DNA of 64,000 bases from Paenibacillus glycanilyticus (GTDB lineage Bacteria > Bacillota > Bacilli > Paenibacillales > Paenibacillaceae): positions 248,001 through 312,000 of the forward strand of contig NZ_JAMBNP010000002.1 in the NCBI RefSeq assembly GCF_023715145.1, written 5' to 3'. Position numbers and translations under genes: made by a program. This document shows, piece by piece, positions 25,814-34,636 of the stretch. A model generated the notes under the pieces. The model saw nothing but the letters and a program-made list of their open reading frames with translations, ran no database searches and was not told where the DNA came from. Numbering within the stretch: the first letter of the stretch is position 1; each line of letters starts with the position of its first letter.

Positions 25814-26365
25814 ATGACGATGAACAAGAAAGTCAGAATCAGTCTATCTCCGCCTGAATTTACGTATTTCAATGAGATCAAGTATTCGATTGGCAAAGAT
25901 CCGCTAGTCAGGGTCGGCCCGCTGCAGGATCACGGAGACGGACAGTTTGTCATCTCGCTGCATGTTAAGGGACTGAAGAAAGCCAAAGCATTGGCTACCC
26001 TGCTTGTCGCCGATAAAGGGATTGGCGAAATCAACATTCATGTACAAGTCATCAGCGGCGGCAAAGCGATAAGCCCGATTACGCGTACGCTGACGCCAAA
26101 AGAAATCGCCGGTCTGTACCGGGCTGCGTTCCGTACCAACCGCTTCTTTCATTTTGTCGCCCTCAGAGTCATATTCGGAAATACCTTTGTGTATCCGGTG
26201 TTCAAAATCAAGGTTGTCCAGTTCTTTAATGACGATCTTTCCGATTTCTACGGCAACTATAATAATGTCGCGGCATTTGTCTTCCGGAATGTGCTGCGAA
26301 ATGACATTAACGGCGTCCCGATTCAGTTTTCCACCGATAAGAAGAGCAGCAAAAAGAGAAAATAA
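25814..26365 (+). CDS. Hypothetical protein of unknown family
   Basis: 183 residues, no signal peptide or membrane helix. The protein is basic, with a Lys/Arg-rich tail (STDKKSSKKRK) and a beta-strand-rich first half (KVRISLSPPEFTYFNEIKYS, GQFVISLHVKGLKKAKAL). The second half is aromatic (RTNRFFHFVALRVIFGNTFV, VQFFNDDLSDFYGNYNNVAA). I recognise no domain. GAGAGAGGAG lies 7 nt before the ATG and can be masked by a complementary 10-mer upstream. The gene has its own terminator and sits between two sugar loci without obvious connection. Confidence 0.6.
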   Translation: MTMNKKVRISLSPPEFTYFNEIKYSIGKDPLVRVGPLQDHGDGQFVISLHVKGLKKAKALATLLVADKGIGEINIHVQVISGGKAISPITRTLTPKEIAGLYRAAFRTNRFFHFVALRVIFGNTFVYPVFKIKVVQFFNDDLSDFYGNYNNVAAFVFRNVLRNDINGVPIQFSTDKKSSKKRK

Positions 26366-26370
26366 GGAGA

Positions 26371-26406
26371 AAGCCTGTCTTCGAATGAGAAGGCAGGCTT
26401 TTTTTG
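26371..26406 (+). terminator. Rho-independent terminator
   Basis: AAAGCCTG and CTTC pair with GAAG and CAGGCTTTTTTT around a 6-nt loop, with one mismatch. It closes the hypothetical gene. Confidence 0.8.
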
Positions 26407-26488
26407 CGTTTCGAATCTGCCTCTTGCGAACGGGTACACTTGTCAAGTAAATTGATTGTTATACATTCATGTGAAGGACTGAGCTCTT

Positions 26489-28300
26489 ATGCTGACCCGA
26501 TGGTTCCGCAAAATAACGCCGGATACGTTTAAAAACCGGATATTGCTTTCACTGCTGATTTTTATTCTTGTCCCGATTGCCCTGTTATTCCTGTATAACT
26601 TCCGGGAAACGGAAGAGCTGCTTCAACGCAATGCCTCGGACAAGAACATCGAGCAGCTTGAAGCGATCAAGACCGATCTGGTTGATCTGATGGGTCTTGT
26701 GATGAAGACGGGAATGCTGCTGGAGCAGGATTCCGTGCTTCGCCAGGTCATGCAGAAGCCGGAGCAATATGACGCCATTAACCGCAAGAAAATTGTCGAG
26801 AATAAATTCGCGGGCATCGAGAACAGCTTCTTTCTTACGGGAACAACCGTTTATTACACGGTTATAGATTTAAAGGGAAACGCTTACACCTCCTATACGC
26901 CGGCAGAGTCCCTGAATTACGGCAAGATAAGCGCGGAGGCCTGGGTTCAGGAGCTGAAGAAGGAAGGCGGACAACGCTATATCTGGCAGACGAATGACCA
27001 GTCCATGGAAATACGCGAGACGAAAGGCAATCGCATGCTCAGCCTTTATGAAGTGATGCGAGATGACGGGCTGAAGCCTTTTGCTTATGGACGGTTCAGT
27101 ATTGATTACGAGCAATGGTTTACGGACAAGACGCAAGGCAGCGGCGGGGAAGGGGCTTATTTCCTGCTGGATTCCGGCGGTAATACGATTCTTCAGTCCG
27201 CGGCCGGGGATAAAGTGCCATCAGACGTAGCTGCATTGATCTCGACAGCGGGACAAAGCGAGCAGGACGATGCTTCTTCCAAGTCGATCACGGATAATCA
27301 GATGATGTATACGTACAGCAAAATCGAGGAGCTTGACGGTTATCTTGTCAAGAAGGTTCCGCTGTCTTTGCTCTTTAACGAGGTGGACAAGCAGAAGAAG
27401 CGTTCATTTGCCGTCTACTCCGCGATTCTCATCTTGTTTGTCCTTATGATTTATTTCATTTCGTCAACGGTAACCGGACCGCTGAAGCTGCTTCAGCGCA
27501 AGATGGAAACGACGGTCAAATCCAACCTGAAGGCGAAGCTGCCCGAACAGGGCAGGGGCGAAATATTAGCTTTGACCCGAAGCTTCAACTCGATGATCTC
27601 CGATATTAATGGCCTGCTGGAGAGGCTAAAGCTGGAGGAGCGGCAGAAGCAATTTGTCCGGTTCCAGGTGCTGCTCGGGCAGATGAACCCGCATTTTCTG
27701 CTTAATACGCTTAACACGATCAAGAGCATTGCGCTGGATAAAGACGAGGACGATATTTACGAAATATGCATCGCGCTGGGCAAAATATTGGAAACGACGC
27801 TTAATACGGAGGCTGATCTAATCCTGCTGAAGGAGGAGATCGTCCTCATCGAGTCCTATATGGATATCCAGCGGAAGCGGTTCGGGCATGGCATCGAGCT
27901 GCAATACGAGCTGGAGAGCGAGCTGGAATACGCGCTTATTCCGAAGTTTTGTCTGCAGCCTTTGGTGGAGAATTCGCTTCTTCATGGCTTCGGACAGTCG
28001 CAGCGGGAAGGGCGTATCGTTATACGCGCCTCAAGCCGCAACAAGCTCTTGATTCTTGAAGTCATCGACAACGGAATAGGGATTGAGAAAGCGAAGGAAA
28101 CGCAGACGGCCCGGAAACGGAAGAGCATTGGCATTCAGAATCTGCGGGAGAGTCTCGAGCTGATGTTCAAAAATCAGCCTTCAGGCCTGATGCTGGAATC
28201 ATCGGATGAAGGGACGCGGGTTATGATGCATTGCCCGCTTCTATTATCCAAACCCTATGTGAAGGAGGGGCATGACCATGTGGCGGACACTAATTGTTGA
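26489..28300 (+). CDS. Sensor histidine kinase, YesM family
   Basis: 603 residues. Membrane helices lie at about residues 13-30 (ILLSLLIFILVPIALLFLYN) and about 307-327 (FAVYSAILILFVLMIYFISS), with a large external sensor between them. A HAMP region follows, then the LytS/YesM box QMNPHFLLNTLNTIKSIA and the ATPase motifs PLVENSLLHGFGQ and DNGIGIEKAKE. It shares 23 nt with the following response-regulator gene. By position it senses a glycan or stress signal for the importer at 29140-32308. Confidence 0.93.
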   Translation: MLTRWFRKITPDTFKNRILLSLLIFILVPIALLFLYNFRETEELLQRNASDKNIEQLEAIKTDLVDLMGLVMKTGMLLEQDSVLRQVMQKPEQYDAINRKKIVENKFAGIENSFFLTGTTVYYTVIDLKGNAYTSYTPAESLNYGKISAEAWVQELKKEGGQRYIWQTNDQSMEIRETKGNRMLSLYEVMRDDGLKPFAYGRFSIDYEQWFTDKTQGSGGEGAYFLLDSGGNTILQSAAGDKVPSDVAALISTAGQSEQDDASSKSITDNQMMYTYSKIEELDGYLVKKVPLSLLFNEVDKQKKRSFAVYSAILILFVLMIYFISSTVTGPLKLLQRKMETTVKSNLKAKLPEQGRGEILALTRSFNSMISDINGLLERLKLEERQKQFVRFQVLLGQMNPHFLLNTLNTIKSIALDKDEDDIYEICIALGKILETTLNTEADLILLKEEIVLIESYMDIQRKRFGHGIELQYELESELEYALIPKFCLQPLVENSLLHGFGQSQREGRIVIRASSRNKLLILEVIDNGIGIEKAKETQTARKRKSIGIQNLRESLELMFKNQPSGLMLESSDEGTRVMMHCPLLLSKPYVKEGHDHVADTNC

Positions 28301-29045
28301 AGATGAGCAGCATGCAAGAGCAAGCCTGCGCAAGCTGTTTGCGAAGGCCGGCATTCCATTTGAGATTATAGGCGAGGCTGCTGACGGCGAAGAAGGATTG
28401 AAGATGATCCGGGAGCTTCGGCCGGATGTTGTGGTTTCGGATATTTTCATGCCCGTGATGGACGGCGTGCGGCTGCTTCAGCTGGCCAGGGAGGAAGGCA
28501 TCGAAAGCCGTTTCGTCATGCTGACGGCTGTCAGTGAGTTCGAGTATGCGCGACAGGCGTTGGAATACGGCGCTTCTGGATATTTGATGAAGCTGTCTCT
28601 TGATTTGACGGGGCTGAGGCAAGCGATGGAGAAGGTGGCTGCCGAGCTTGCCAAGATGGAGAAGCTTCGCCGGGCGGACAAGTGGTTCCCGGAGAAGTCG
28701 GCGCAGGAGCCGACGGATCATCCGGAGATGAACCGAATTATTGCTTATATCGAGGAGCATTTCGCCGAGGATATTACGCTCAAGAGCCTGGCAGATTTTA
28801 TCCGCATGGATGCGAGCTATGTCAGTGACCTGTTCAAGAAGAAGACCGGTACCACGCTGACGCATTATATCCAGAACCGGCGCATTCGGGCTGCGAAGAT
28901 GCTGCTGACCGAGACGGATCGTACCGTCAGCGACATCGGCAGAACGGTCGGCTTCGAGAACGACAACTACTTCATCAAGATTTTTAAGCGGTGGTGCGAA
29001 GTTACGCCAAACGAGTACCGTAAAGAACAAAAAAACGTTCTATGA
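28278..29045 (+). CDS. AraC-type response regulator
   Basis: 255 residues, shorter than most YesN proteins because the linker is brief. The receiver has TLIVEDEQHARASL and phospho-acceptor D55 in VVSDIFMPVMDG. The usual K-P is K-L in SGYLMKLSLD. The AraC DNA-binding domain is residues about 150-250 (ITLKSLADFIRMDASYVSDL and SDIGRTVGFENDNYFIKIFK). AGGAGG at 28263-28268 lies 9 nt before ATG 28278 and only 3 nt before ATG 28272, so the later start is preferred. It probably activates the binding-protein/permease/oxidoreductase unit. Confidence 0.92.
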   Translation: MWRTLIVEDEQHARASLRKLFAKAGIPFEIIGEAADGEEGLKMIRELRPDVVVSDIFMPVMDGVRLLQLAREEGIESRFVMLTAVSEFEYARQALEYGASGYLMKLSLDLTGLRQAMEKVAAELAKMEKLRRADKWFPEKSAQEPTDHPEMNRIIAYIEEHFAEDITLKSLADFIRMDASYVSDLFKKKTGTTLTHYIQNRRIRAAKMLLTETDRTVSDIGRTVGFENDNYFIKIFKRWCEVTPNEYRKEQKNVL

Positions 29046-29108
29046 ATGTCCAAACGCTGTTCATCCCCCGATCGCCGGGCCGGTGATAAAGTTAAAGACG
29101 TAGCAAAC
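29030..29108 (+). repeat. Copy A of an ~80-nt element with conserved blocks
   Basis: It aligns without gaps to 43909-43987 (copy B). The shared blocks are CGTTCTATnA, TCCAAA, GTTCATCC, then GGTGATAA, GTTAA and AGACnTAG. Between them lies a variable segment able to form a CCCG/CGGG hairpin. It begins in the last codons of the response-regulator gene and ends 32 nt before the binding-protein gene. Confidence 0.45.
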
Positions 29109-29139
29109 ATGCTGGTCATCTTCAGAAGGGGGAAGACAA

Positions 29140-30468
29140 ATGAAAAGAAAAGGTTTGTTAAAGGTTGCGCTGATTACGACTTTGGCCGCTTCGATTCTTG
29201 GAGCATGCGGAAGCAACGGCAACAACGGTAATGCCGGGTCAAGCCCGGGCACGGCAAGCGAATCGCCGGCAGGCGGGTCGGGCGAGAAGGTAAAGCTCAC
29301 GCTTTGGGGAGCGGTTCCCGCCGAGGCAGGCCCGCAAGCTGTCGTTGACAACTGGAACAAGGAAAATCCGGACATTCAGGTTGAATATGTCCGCTACGTC
29401 AATGATGATCCGGGCAACCTGAAGCTGGACACCGCGCTTATGACCGGACAGGATGCAGATCTTTACATCAACTACACGCTCACCCGCTTGCAGAAGCGCG
29501 TTGACGCTGGCGTAGCCTTGGATCTTAGCAGCAAATCCGATTATAACATCGATGATCAAATGGGTCCGGATGCCGCGCAGTGGAAAATCGGAGACAAATA
29601 TTACGGGATTCCTACAAAGAAGAACATGGCGTTTATCTGGCTGAACAAAGACATGCTGGACGCAGCGGGACTCCCGGTTCCACCGGTGGATTGGACATGG
29701 GATGATCTCAGAGAGTATTCGAACAAATTGAAGAAAGACAAAGTATACGGCCTGGTGCAGCATGATGCTTCCTTTACGGCAACCATGGACGGAACGATTG
29801 CCGGTCTTGGCATTACGAAGCCGGACGGAACTTCGAACTTCGACAATGATCTGTGGAAGAAGCAATTGCAAACGCTTCATGACATGATGTTCGTAGACAA
29901 GTCGACGCCGGAGTACGGCGAACAAGTGACGAGCAAAATGCCGGTTGATACCATGTTCCTGAAAGGCGAAGCAGCGATGCTGTCCGCAGGGGAGTTTATT
30001 TTCCGCAATGCAAACGACCTGACTAATTTCCCGCATGACTTCAAGATCGCCTTCGCAACCATTCCGAAAGTATCAGCAGACCAACAGGATTACAAGTACC
30101 CGGGCGGCGTTGGCGACGTACTGTCCGTTAATGCGAAATCCAAACACCAGGATGCCGCATGGAAGTTTGCAACATGGTATGCGGACGGCGGCATGCTGCC
30201 GATGGCTAGCGGCGGACGCATTCCATCCTCGAAGAGCGTAGACAGCAAGCAAGCGATGGATCTGCTGCTCAAAGGCGTAGAAGATAAATACGACACGGAA
30301 TCGATGAACAAAGTTGTGTTTGGCCAGTTCCCGTCGTTCCAGCTGAGCGTTCCGCAGCAAGCGCTTGATGCACGGAAGGAAGAGTACGAGAAATACTTCC
30401 TGAACGAGCAGGATATTGATGCAACGCTTAAAAATATGGCCAAACGCCATCAGGAATATATCAAGTAA
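29140..30468 (+). CDS. Sugar ABC transporter substrate-binding lipoprotein
   Basis: 442 residues, extracytoplasmic. The lipobox is ILGAC with Cys23, followed by a Gly/Asn/Ser linker. The mature domain is the CUT1 family-1 binding-protein type. It has KLTLWGAVPAEAGPQAVVDN, then the hinge-side motif YYGIPTKKNMAFIWLNKDML and AAMLSAGEF. The ligand is unknown. It is the first structural gene after the second two-component pair. A strong hairpin behind it should keep its expression above that of the permeases. Confidence 0.92.
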   Translation: MKRKGLLKVALITTLAASILGACGSNGNNGNAGSSPGTASESPAGGSGEKVKLTLWGAVPAEAGPQAVVDNWNKENPDIQVEYVRYVNDDPGNLKLDTALMTGQDADLYINYTLTRLQKRVDAGVALDLSSKSDYNIDDQMGPDAAQWKIGDKYYGIPTKKNMAFIWLNKDMLDAAGLPVPPVDWTWDDLREYSNKLKKDKVYGLVQHDASFTATMDGTIAGLGITKPDGTSNFDNDLWKKQLQTLHDMMFVDKSTPEYGEQVTSKMPVDTMFLKGEAAMLSAGEFIFRNANDLTNFPHDFKIAFATIPKVSADQQDYKYPGGVGDVLSVNAKSKHQDAAWKFATWYADGGMLPMASGGRIPSSKSVDSKQAMDLLLKGVEDKYDTESMNKVVFGQFPSFQLSVPQQALDARKEEYEKYFLNEQDIDATLKNMAKRHQEYIK

Positions 30469-30494
30469 CCTAAGCCGAATATGAACAAGCCCCC

Positions 30495-30537
30495 AAGAGA
30501 GAAGAAGGATCCCCCGCTTCCTTCTTCTCTCTTTGTT
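30495..30537 (+). terminator. Intra-operon terminator/attenuating hairpin after binding-protein gene
   Basis: AAGAGAGAAGAAGGA (30495-30509) pairs perfectly with TCCTTCTTCTCTCTT (30519-30533), followed by TTG. It sits between the binding-protein gene and its permeases, probably causing partial termination or 3'-end stabilisation. Confidence 0.75.
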
Positions 30538-30580
30538 ATATTCAGGAAGCTCCATACGATTAAGAAAGGCGGCGGTTTCT

Positions 30581-31465
30581 GTGAAAAGGAAAAGCTGGAT
30601 TCAGAAACAAGGCTGGATTGGTTATGCTTTTATTCTGCCTAATATGCTGGGCATCCTGGCATTCTTTATTTTGCCGGCCCTGTTCTCCTTCGGCATGATG
30701 TTTACGGATTATCAGTTCGGCAATCCCAACTGGAAGTTCACCGGATTAGATAATATAACTCGCATGTTCGGCGACGATCAGTTCTACTCCTCCATCAAAT
30801 ATACGGTCATTTTCCTGTTGTCCGTTCCGGTCTCTCTGGCCCTGGCCTTCATCGTTGCGCTTGTGCTGAACCGCAACGTGTATTTAAAGGGTCTGCTTAG
30901 AGGGATGTTCTTCCTGCCTTACATTTCGAGCGGCGTTGCCGTTGCCTTTGTCTGGATGCTGCTGTTCCAGCCATCCCAAGGGCCGATTAATGAAGTCCTT
31001 CGTTTTATCGGCATTGTATCGCCTCCGGGCTGGTTCGCGGATTCCGACTCGGCGATGTATGCCATCGACATTGTTCAGATCTGGTTTATGCTTGGCTACA
31101 ACATGATCATCTATTTGGCGGCCTTGCAGGAGATTTCGACGGAACAGCTTGAAGCGGCGCGTATTGACGGTGCGAGTTCCATGACGATCACTTGGAAAAT
31201 TGTATGGCCGCTCGTTAGTCCAACAACTTTTATGCTGCTTATTACAGGGCTGATTATGACGGTCAAATCCTTCTCTCTCATACAGGCGATTACGGGCGGC
31301 GGCCCGAGCGGAAGCACCACGATTCTGTCGTTGTTCGTCTACAAAACAGCCTTTAGCTACTATGAGATGGGCTATGCTTCAACGATTTCCTGGTTCCTGT
31401 TCGCGGTTATTCTCGTCATTACCATCATCCAATGGGTCGGCCAAAAACGCTGGGTCCATTACTAG
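30581..31465 (+). CDS. ABC sugar importer permease (MalF/UgpA type)
   Basis: 294 residues. CUT1 permease with six membrane helices, beginning with GWIGYAFILPNMLGILAFFI. The ATPase-contact loop is LEAARIDGASSMTITWKIVWP. The start is GTG 30581 with AAAGGCGG upstream; the open frame extends back to 30533 but has no ribosome site there and overlaps the hairpin. It pairs with the next permease. Confidence 0.92.
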   Translation: MKRKSWIQKQGWIGYAFILPNMLGILAFFILPALFSFGMMFTDYQFGNPNWKFTGLDNITRMFGDDQFYSSIKYTVIFLLSVPVSLALAFIVALVLNRNVYLKGLLRGMFFLPYISSGVAVAFVWMLLFQPSQGPINEVLRFIGIVSPPGWFADSDSAMYAIDIVQIWFMLGYNMIIYLAALQEISTEQLEAARIDGASSMTITWKIVWPLVSPTTFMLLITGLIMTVKSFSLIQAITGGGPSGSTTILSLFVYKTAFSYYEMGYASTISWFLFAVILVITIIQWVGQKRWVHY

Positions 31466-31480
31466 AGAGGAGCATGCTCT

Positions 31481-32308
31481 ATGATTGAAACCAATAAGAA
31501 CCTCTCGGTTAAGCTTAGTGTCACGATCCTTATGCTGATCGCAGGGTTGTTTATGATCGTCCCTTTCTTATGGATGCTCAGCACCTCCTTCCAGACCCCA
31601 AGCGAAGTATTCCGCCAGTGGCTTCCTTCGAGTCTGGACTGGAGCAACCATAAGCGGATATGGACGGGAAGCTATAATTTCCTGCCATACTATCTGAACT
31701 CGCTTAAGATTTCCGTGATTGGCACAGCCGGTGCGGTCTTTATGTCGGCCCTAGCGGGTTACGGCTTCGCGCGCACGGAGTTTAAAGGACGGGATACGCT
31801 TTTTATCGTGTACTTATCCATGATGATGATTCCTCCCCAGGTCGTTTTTGTTCCGAAGTTTATCCTGTTTAACTGGCTTCATATCTACAACACGCATTGG
31901 GCATTGATTCTGCCGGCCATGTTCTCGATCTTTGGCGTATTTATGCTCCGCCAGTTTTTCCTGGGGATTCCGAAGGAAATTACAGAATCCGCGTTTCTTG
32001 ACGGGGCCGGTCATTTCCGGATCTTCTTCAACCTGGTATTGCCGTTAGCCAAGCCGGCGCTGGCGACGTTTGCTATTATCGACTTCTCCTGGCAATGGAA
32101 CGATTACGAGAATGCGCTTGTCTTCCTGCAAAGCCCGAAGCTTTATACGATCCCTCTTGGCCTCCAGAACTTCGTTCTGGAAAATAACGTTGACTATAAC
32201 GGTATGATGGCAGCTTCGTCGGCAGCAATCATTCCTATGATTCTCATATTCCTGCTTGGTCAGAAATACATCATTCAAGGCGTATCCAGCTCGGCAGTTA
32301 AAGGCTAA
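31481..32308 (+). CDS. ABC sugar importer permease (MalG/LacG type)
   Basis: 275 residues. CUT1 permease with six membrane helices, beginning with KLSVTILMLIAGLFMIVPFL. The ATPase-contact loop is TESAFLDGAGHFRIFFNLVLP, and the C-terminus GVSSSAVKG is typical. AGAGGAG precedes the ATG and the gene lies 15 nt after the partner permease. No ATPase gene is in this unit. Confidence 0.93.
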   Translation: MIETNKNLSVKLSVTILMLIAGLFMIVPFLWMLSTSFQTPSEVFRQWLPSSLDWSNHKRIWTGSYNFLPYYLNSLKISVIGTAGAVFMSALAGYGFARTEFKGRDTLFIVYLSMMMIPPQVVFVPKFILFNWLHIYNTHWALILPAMFSIFGVFMLRQFFLGIPKEITESAFLDGAGHFRIFFNLVLPLAKPALATFAIIDFSWQWNDYENALVFLQSPKLYTIPLGLQNFVLENNVDYNGMMAASSAAIIPMILIFLLGQKYIIQGVSSSAVKG

Positions 32309-32329
32309 TTCAAAGGAGGCTTTATTTTC

Positions 32330-34579
32330 ATGAGACAGGAGATTGTAAGATCCAATGTAACGGTAATTGGCGGAGGTCTGGCAGGCATCAGCGCGGCCAT
32401 TGCGGCAGCAAGGTTGGGGCAAAAGGTGGCGCTGGTCCATAACCGCCCGGTGCTTGGCGGCAACTCCAGCTCCGAGGTTCGTGTCTGGGTATGCGGCGCT
32501 ACGGGCCATGGCGTGAACCGGTATGCCCGCGAGACCGGCATTATGGGCGAGCTGTTTATTCAGAACCAGTTCCGCAATCCGGAAGGCAATCCGTATCTCT
32601 GGGATGTCACGCTGCTGGAGGCGGTAAGAGCGGAGCCTAATCTGACGCTGTACATGAATACCGATGTCAGGGAAGTGGAAGCGCACGGAGCATTGGATGC
32701 CCGGGTTATCCGCAGCGTGACGGGCTGGATGATGGGCTCGGAGCGGGAGATCACGTTTGAGAGCGAAGTGTTCCTCGATTGTACCGGTGACGGGCTAGTT
32801 GGATTCCTGGCGGGAGCGGCCTACCGGATTGGACGCGAAGCCCGCGACGAGTTCGGAGAAGATTGGGCTCCGGAGGTTGCCGACGATATCACGCTGGGCA
32901 GCACTTTGCTGTTCTATACGAAAGACACGGGCAAGCCGGTACGGTTTGTTGCTCCGTCTTTTGCAAAAGATATTACAACAACCTCCATTCCGATTAAGCG
33001 CGTGATCCGAAGCGGCGACTCCGGCTGCCATTATTGGTGGATTGAATGGGGCGGCGAGCTGGATACGGTTCATGAGAATGAGCAAATCCGGGATGAATTA
33101 TGGTCTGTCATTTATGGGATTTGGGATTACATTAAGAATTCCGGTCAATTTGAAGCGGAAAACATGACGCTGGAGTGGGTAGGCTCGATTCCGGGCAAAC
33201 GCGAATACCGCCGCTTCCTTGGGGATACGATTCTCACGCAAAACGACGTAATCTCGCAGCGTCCGTTCGAGGACCGGGTCGCCTTTGGCGGCTGGTCGAT
33301 CGATCTGCATCCGCCGCAAGGCATGTACGCGACCGAAAGCGGCTCCAAGCATTTGCATGCGGACGGTATTTACCATATCCCGTTTGGCTCCCTCTACTCC
33401 AGAAATGTCGGCAACCTGCTGTTTGCGGGACGCAATGTCAGCGCATCGCATGTCGCGTTCGGAACAACCCGCGTCATGGCGACCTGTGCGGTAATGGGAG
33501 AAGCGGCAGGCGTTGGCGCCGCCTTGTCGGCTATCAAAGGGATTACGCCGCGCGAGCTGCGTGGACGTCATTTGACCGAGCTGCAGCAAACGATGCTGCG
33601 CATGGATGCCTCCATTATTGGTCTGCGGAACGAAGATTCAGCTGACTTGGCCAGAACGGGAACCGTCACGGCATCCAGCGCAATGACGGGCATTTTGCTT
33701 GATGAACCTTCCAAAGCATATCCTCTTGCGTCTGATGTTGGCTGGTTATTCCCGGCGGAGGGCGGCTTTGAAGGCTTAACTCTTCTTGCTTCCGCTTCCG
33801 AAGCGACAAGTTTGACCGTCGAGCTATGGGATACGGGCCGTCCCGAGAATTATGTGCCGGCAAACTTCAAGCAAGCGTTGACCATAGAGGTAAGAGCCGG
33901 TGAGAAGCAATGGCTTGATTTGCCCGCGGACGGCGCGTTATTTGGCAGCGAGCCTTGCAACGTGTTTGTCATTGTCCGGGCGAATGAGGCAGCAAGCCTC
34001 TATACGTCAGCTGTTCCGGTTACCGGCGTGCTCGCGTTCGAGAGGGGAGTCAAACCGATCGTCAGCTCCGACCTGGAAGATCATCAGCCGGATCAGCCCG
34101 TTATTGAATGGTCGATGAAGCGTCTTGTCCGCAAGCCTTTCTGCTTTGCCGTCGCCACTAGCGCTTTTGCGCCGGAAAAAGTGATTGACGGTTATGCTCG
34201 TCCGTACGGCGGACCACATCTATGGGTATCCCAGCCGCTGGCGGAAGGACGTGAAGAATGGGTGGAGGTCGCCCTTGCCCGGCAAGCGGATGTAAGGGAA
34301 ATTCATCTGACGTTTAACGATGATGTCAATGAGGACCTTATTAATCTGCATCACCACGAAACCCCGTTCCTGATCATTCCGGAAGTTGTGAAATCGTACG
34401 AGGTTCAGGCGTGGGTGAACGGTGAATGGCAGACAGTCGCCTATGACAATGAGAACCGGACGCGCAAAGTCGTGTTTACTCTGGAACATCCGGTAAGAAC
34501 AGACCGGATTCGGACTGTCGTAAAGGAAACAAACGGCGGCGAACGTGCTGAAGTGGTTGAGATCCGTATTTACGAATAA
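32330..34579 (+). CDS. FAD-dependent oxidoreductase with two C-terminal beta domains
   Basis: 749 residues, cytoplasmic. The Rossmann FAD-binding motif is VIGGGLAGISAA (residues 12-23), followed by HNRPVLGGNSSSEVRV, CTGDGLVGFLAGA and near residue 370 LLFAGRNVSASHVAFGTTRV. This is the PF12831-type organisation found in many glycan loci. Residues about 445-565 are a distinct module (AYPLASDVGWLFPAEGG, LTVELWDTG, VFVIVRANEA) that recurs as a separate protein at 44273-44695. Residues about 590-749 resemble an F5/8-type (CBM32-like) domain. It is co-directional with the importer, 21 nt behind it. It probably oxidises or reduces the imported sugar, but the reaction is unknown. Confidence 0.82.
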   Translation: MRQEIVRSNVTVIGGGLAGISAAIAAARLGQKVALVHNRPVLGGNSSSEVRVWVCGATGHGVNRYARETGIMGELFIQNQFRNPEGNPYLWDVTLLEAVRAEPNLTLYMNTDVREVEAHGALDARVIRSVTGWMMGSEREITFESEVFLDCTGDGLVGFLAGAAYRIGREARDEFGEDWAPEVADDITLGSTLLFYTKDTGKPVRFVAPSFAKDITTTSIPIKRVIRSGDSGCHYWWIEWGGELDTVHENEQIRDELWSVIYGIWDYIKNSGQFEAENMTLEWVGSIPGKREYRRFLGDTILTQNDVISQRPFEDRVAFGGWSIDLHPPQGMYATESGSKHLHADGIYHIPFGSLYSRNVGNLLFAGRNVSASHVAFGTTRVMATCAVMGEAAGVGAALSAIKGITPRELRGRHLTELQQTMLRMDASIIGLRNEDSADLARTGTVTASSAMTGILLDEPSKAYPLASDVGWLFPAEGGFEGLTLLASASEATSLTVELWDTGRPENYVPANFKQALTIEVRAGEKQWLDLPADGALFGSEPCNVFVIVRANEAASLYTSAVPVTGVLAFERGVKPIVSSDLEDHQPDQPVIEWSMKRLVRKPFCFAVATSAFAPEKVIDGYARPYGGPHLWVSQPLAEGREEWVEVALARQADVREIHLTFNDDVNEDLINLHHHETPFLIIPEVVKSYEVQAWVNGEWQTVAYDNENRTRKVVFTLEHPVRTDRIRTVVKETNGGERAEVVEIRIYE

Positions 34580-34593
34580 CGATATTGATATGA

Positions 34594-34633
34594 AAAACAG
34601 GCTGGAATCCGCGGATTCCAGCCTGTTTTATTT
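34594..34633. terminator. Bidirectional terminator between convergent genes
   Basis: A perfect 17-bp stem, AAAACAGGCTGGAATCC against GGATTCCAGCCTGTTTT, with flanking A and T tracts. It ends both the oxidoreductase unit and the minus-strand TetR gene. Confidence 0.9.
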
Positions 34634-34636
34634 GCA

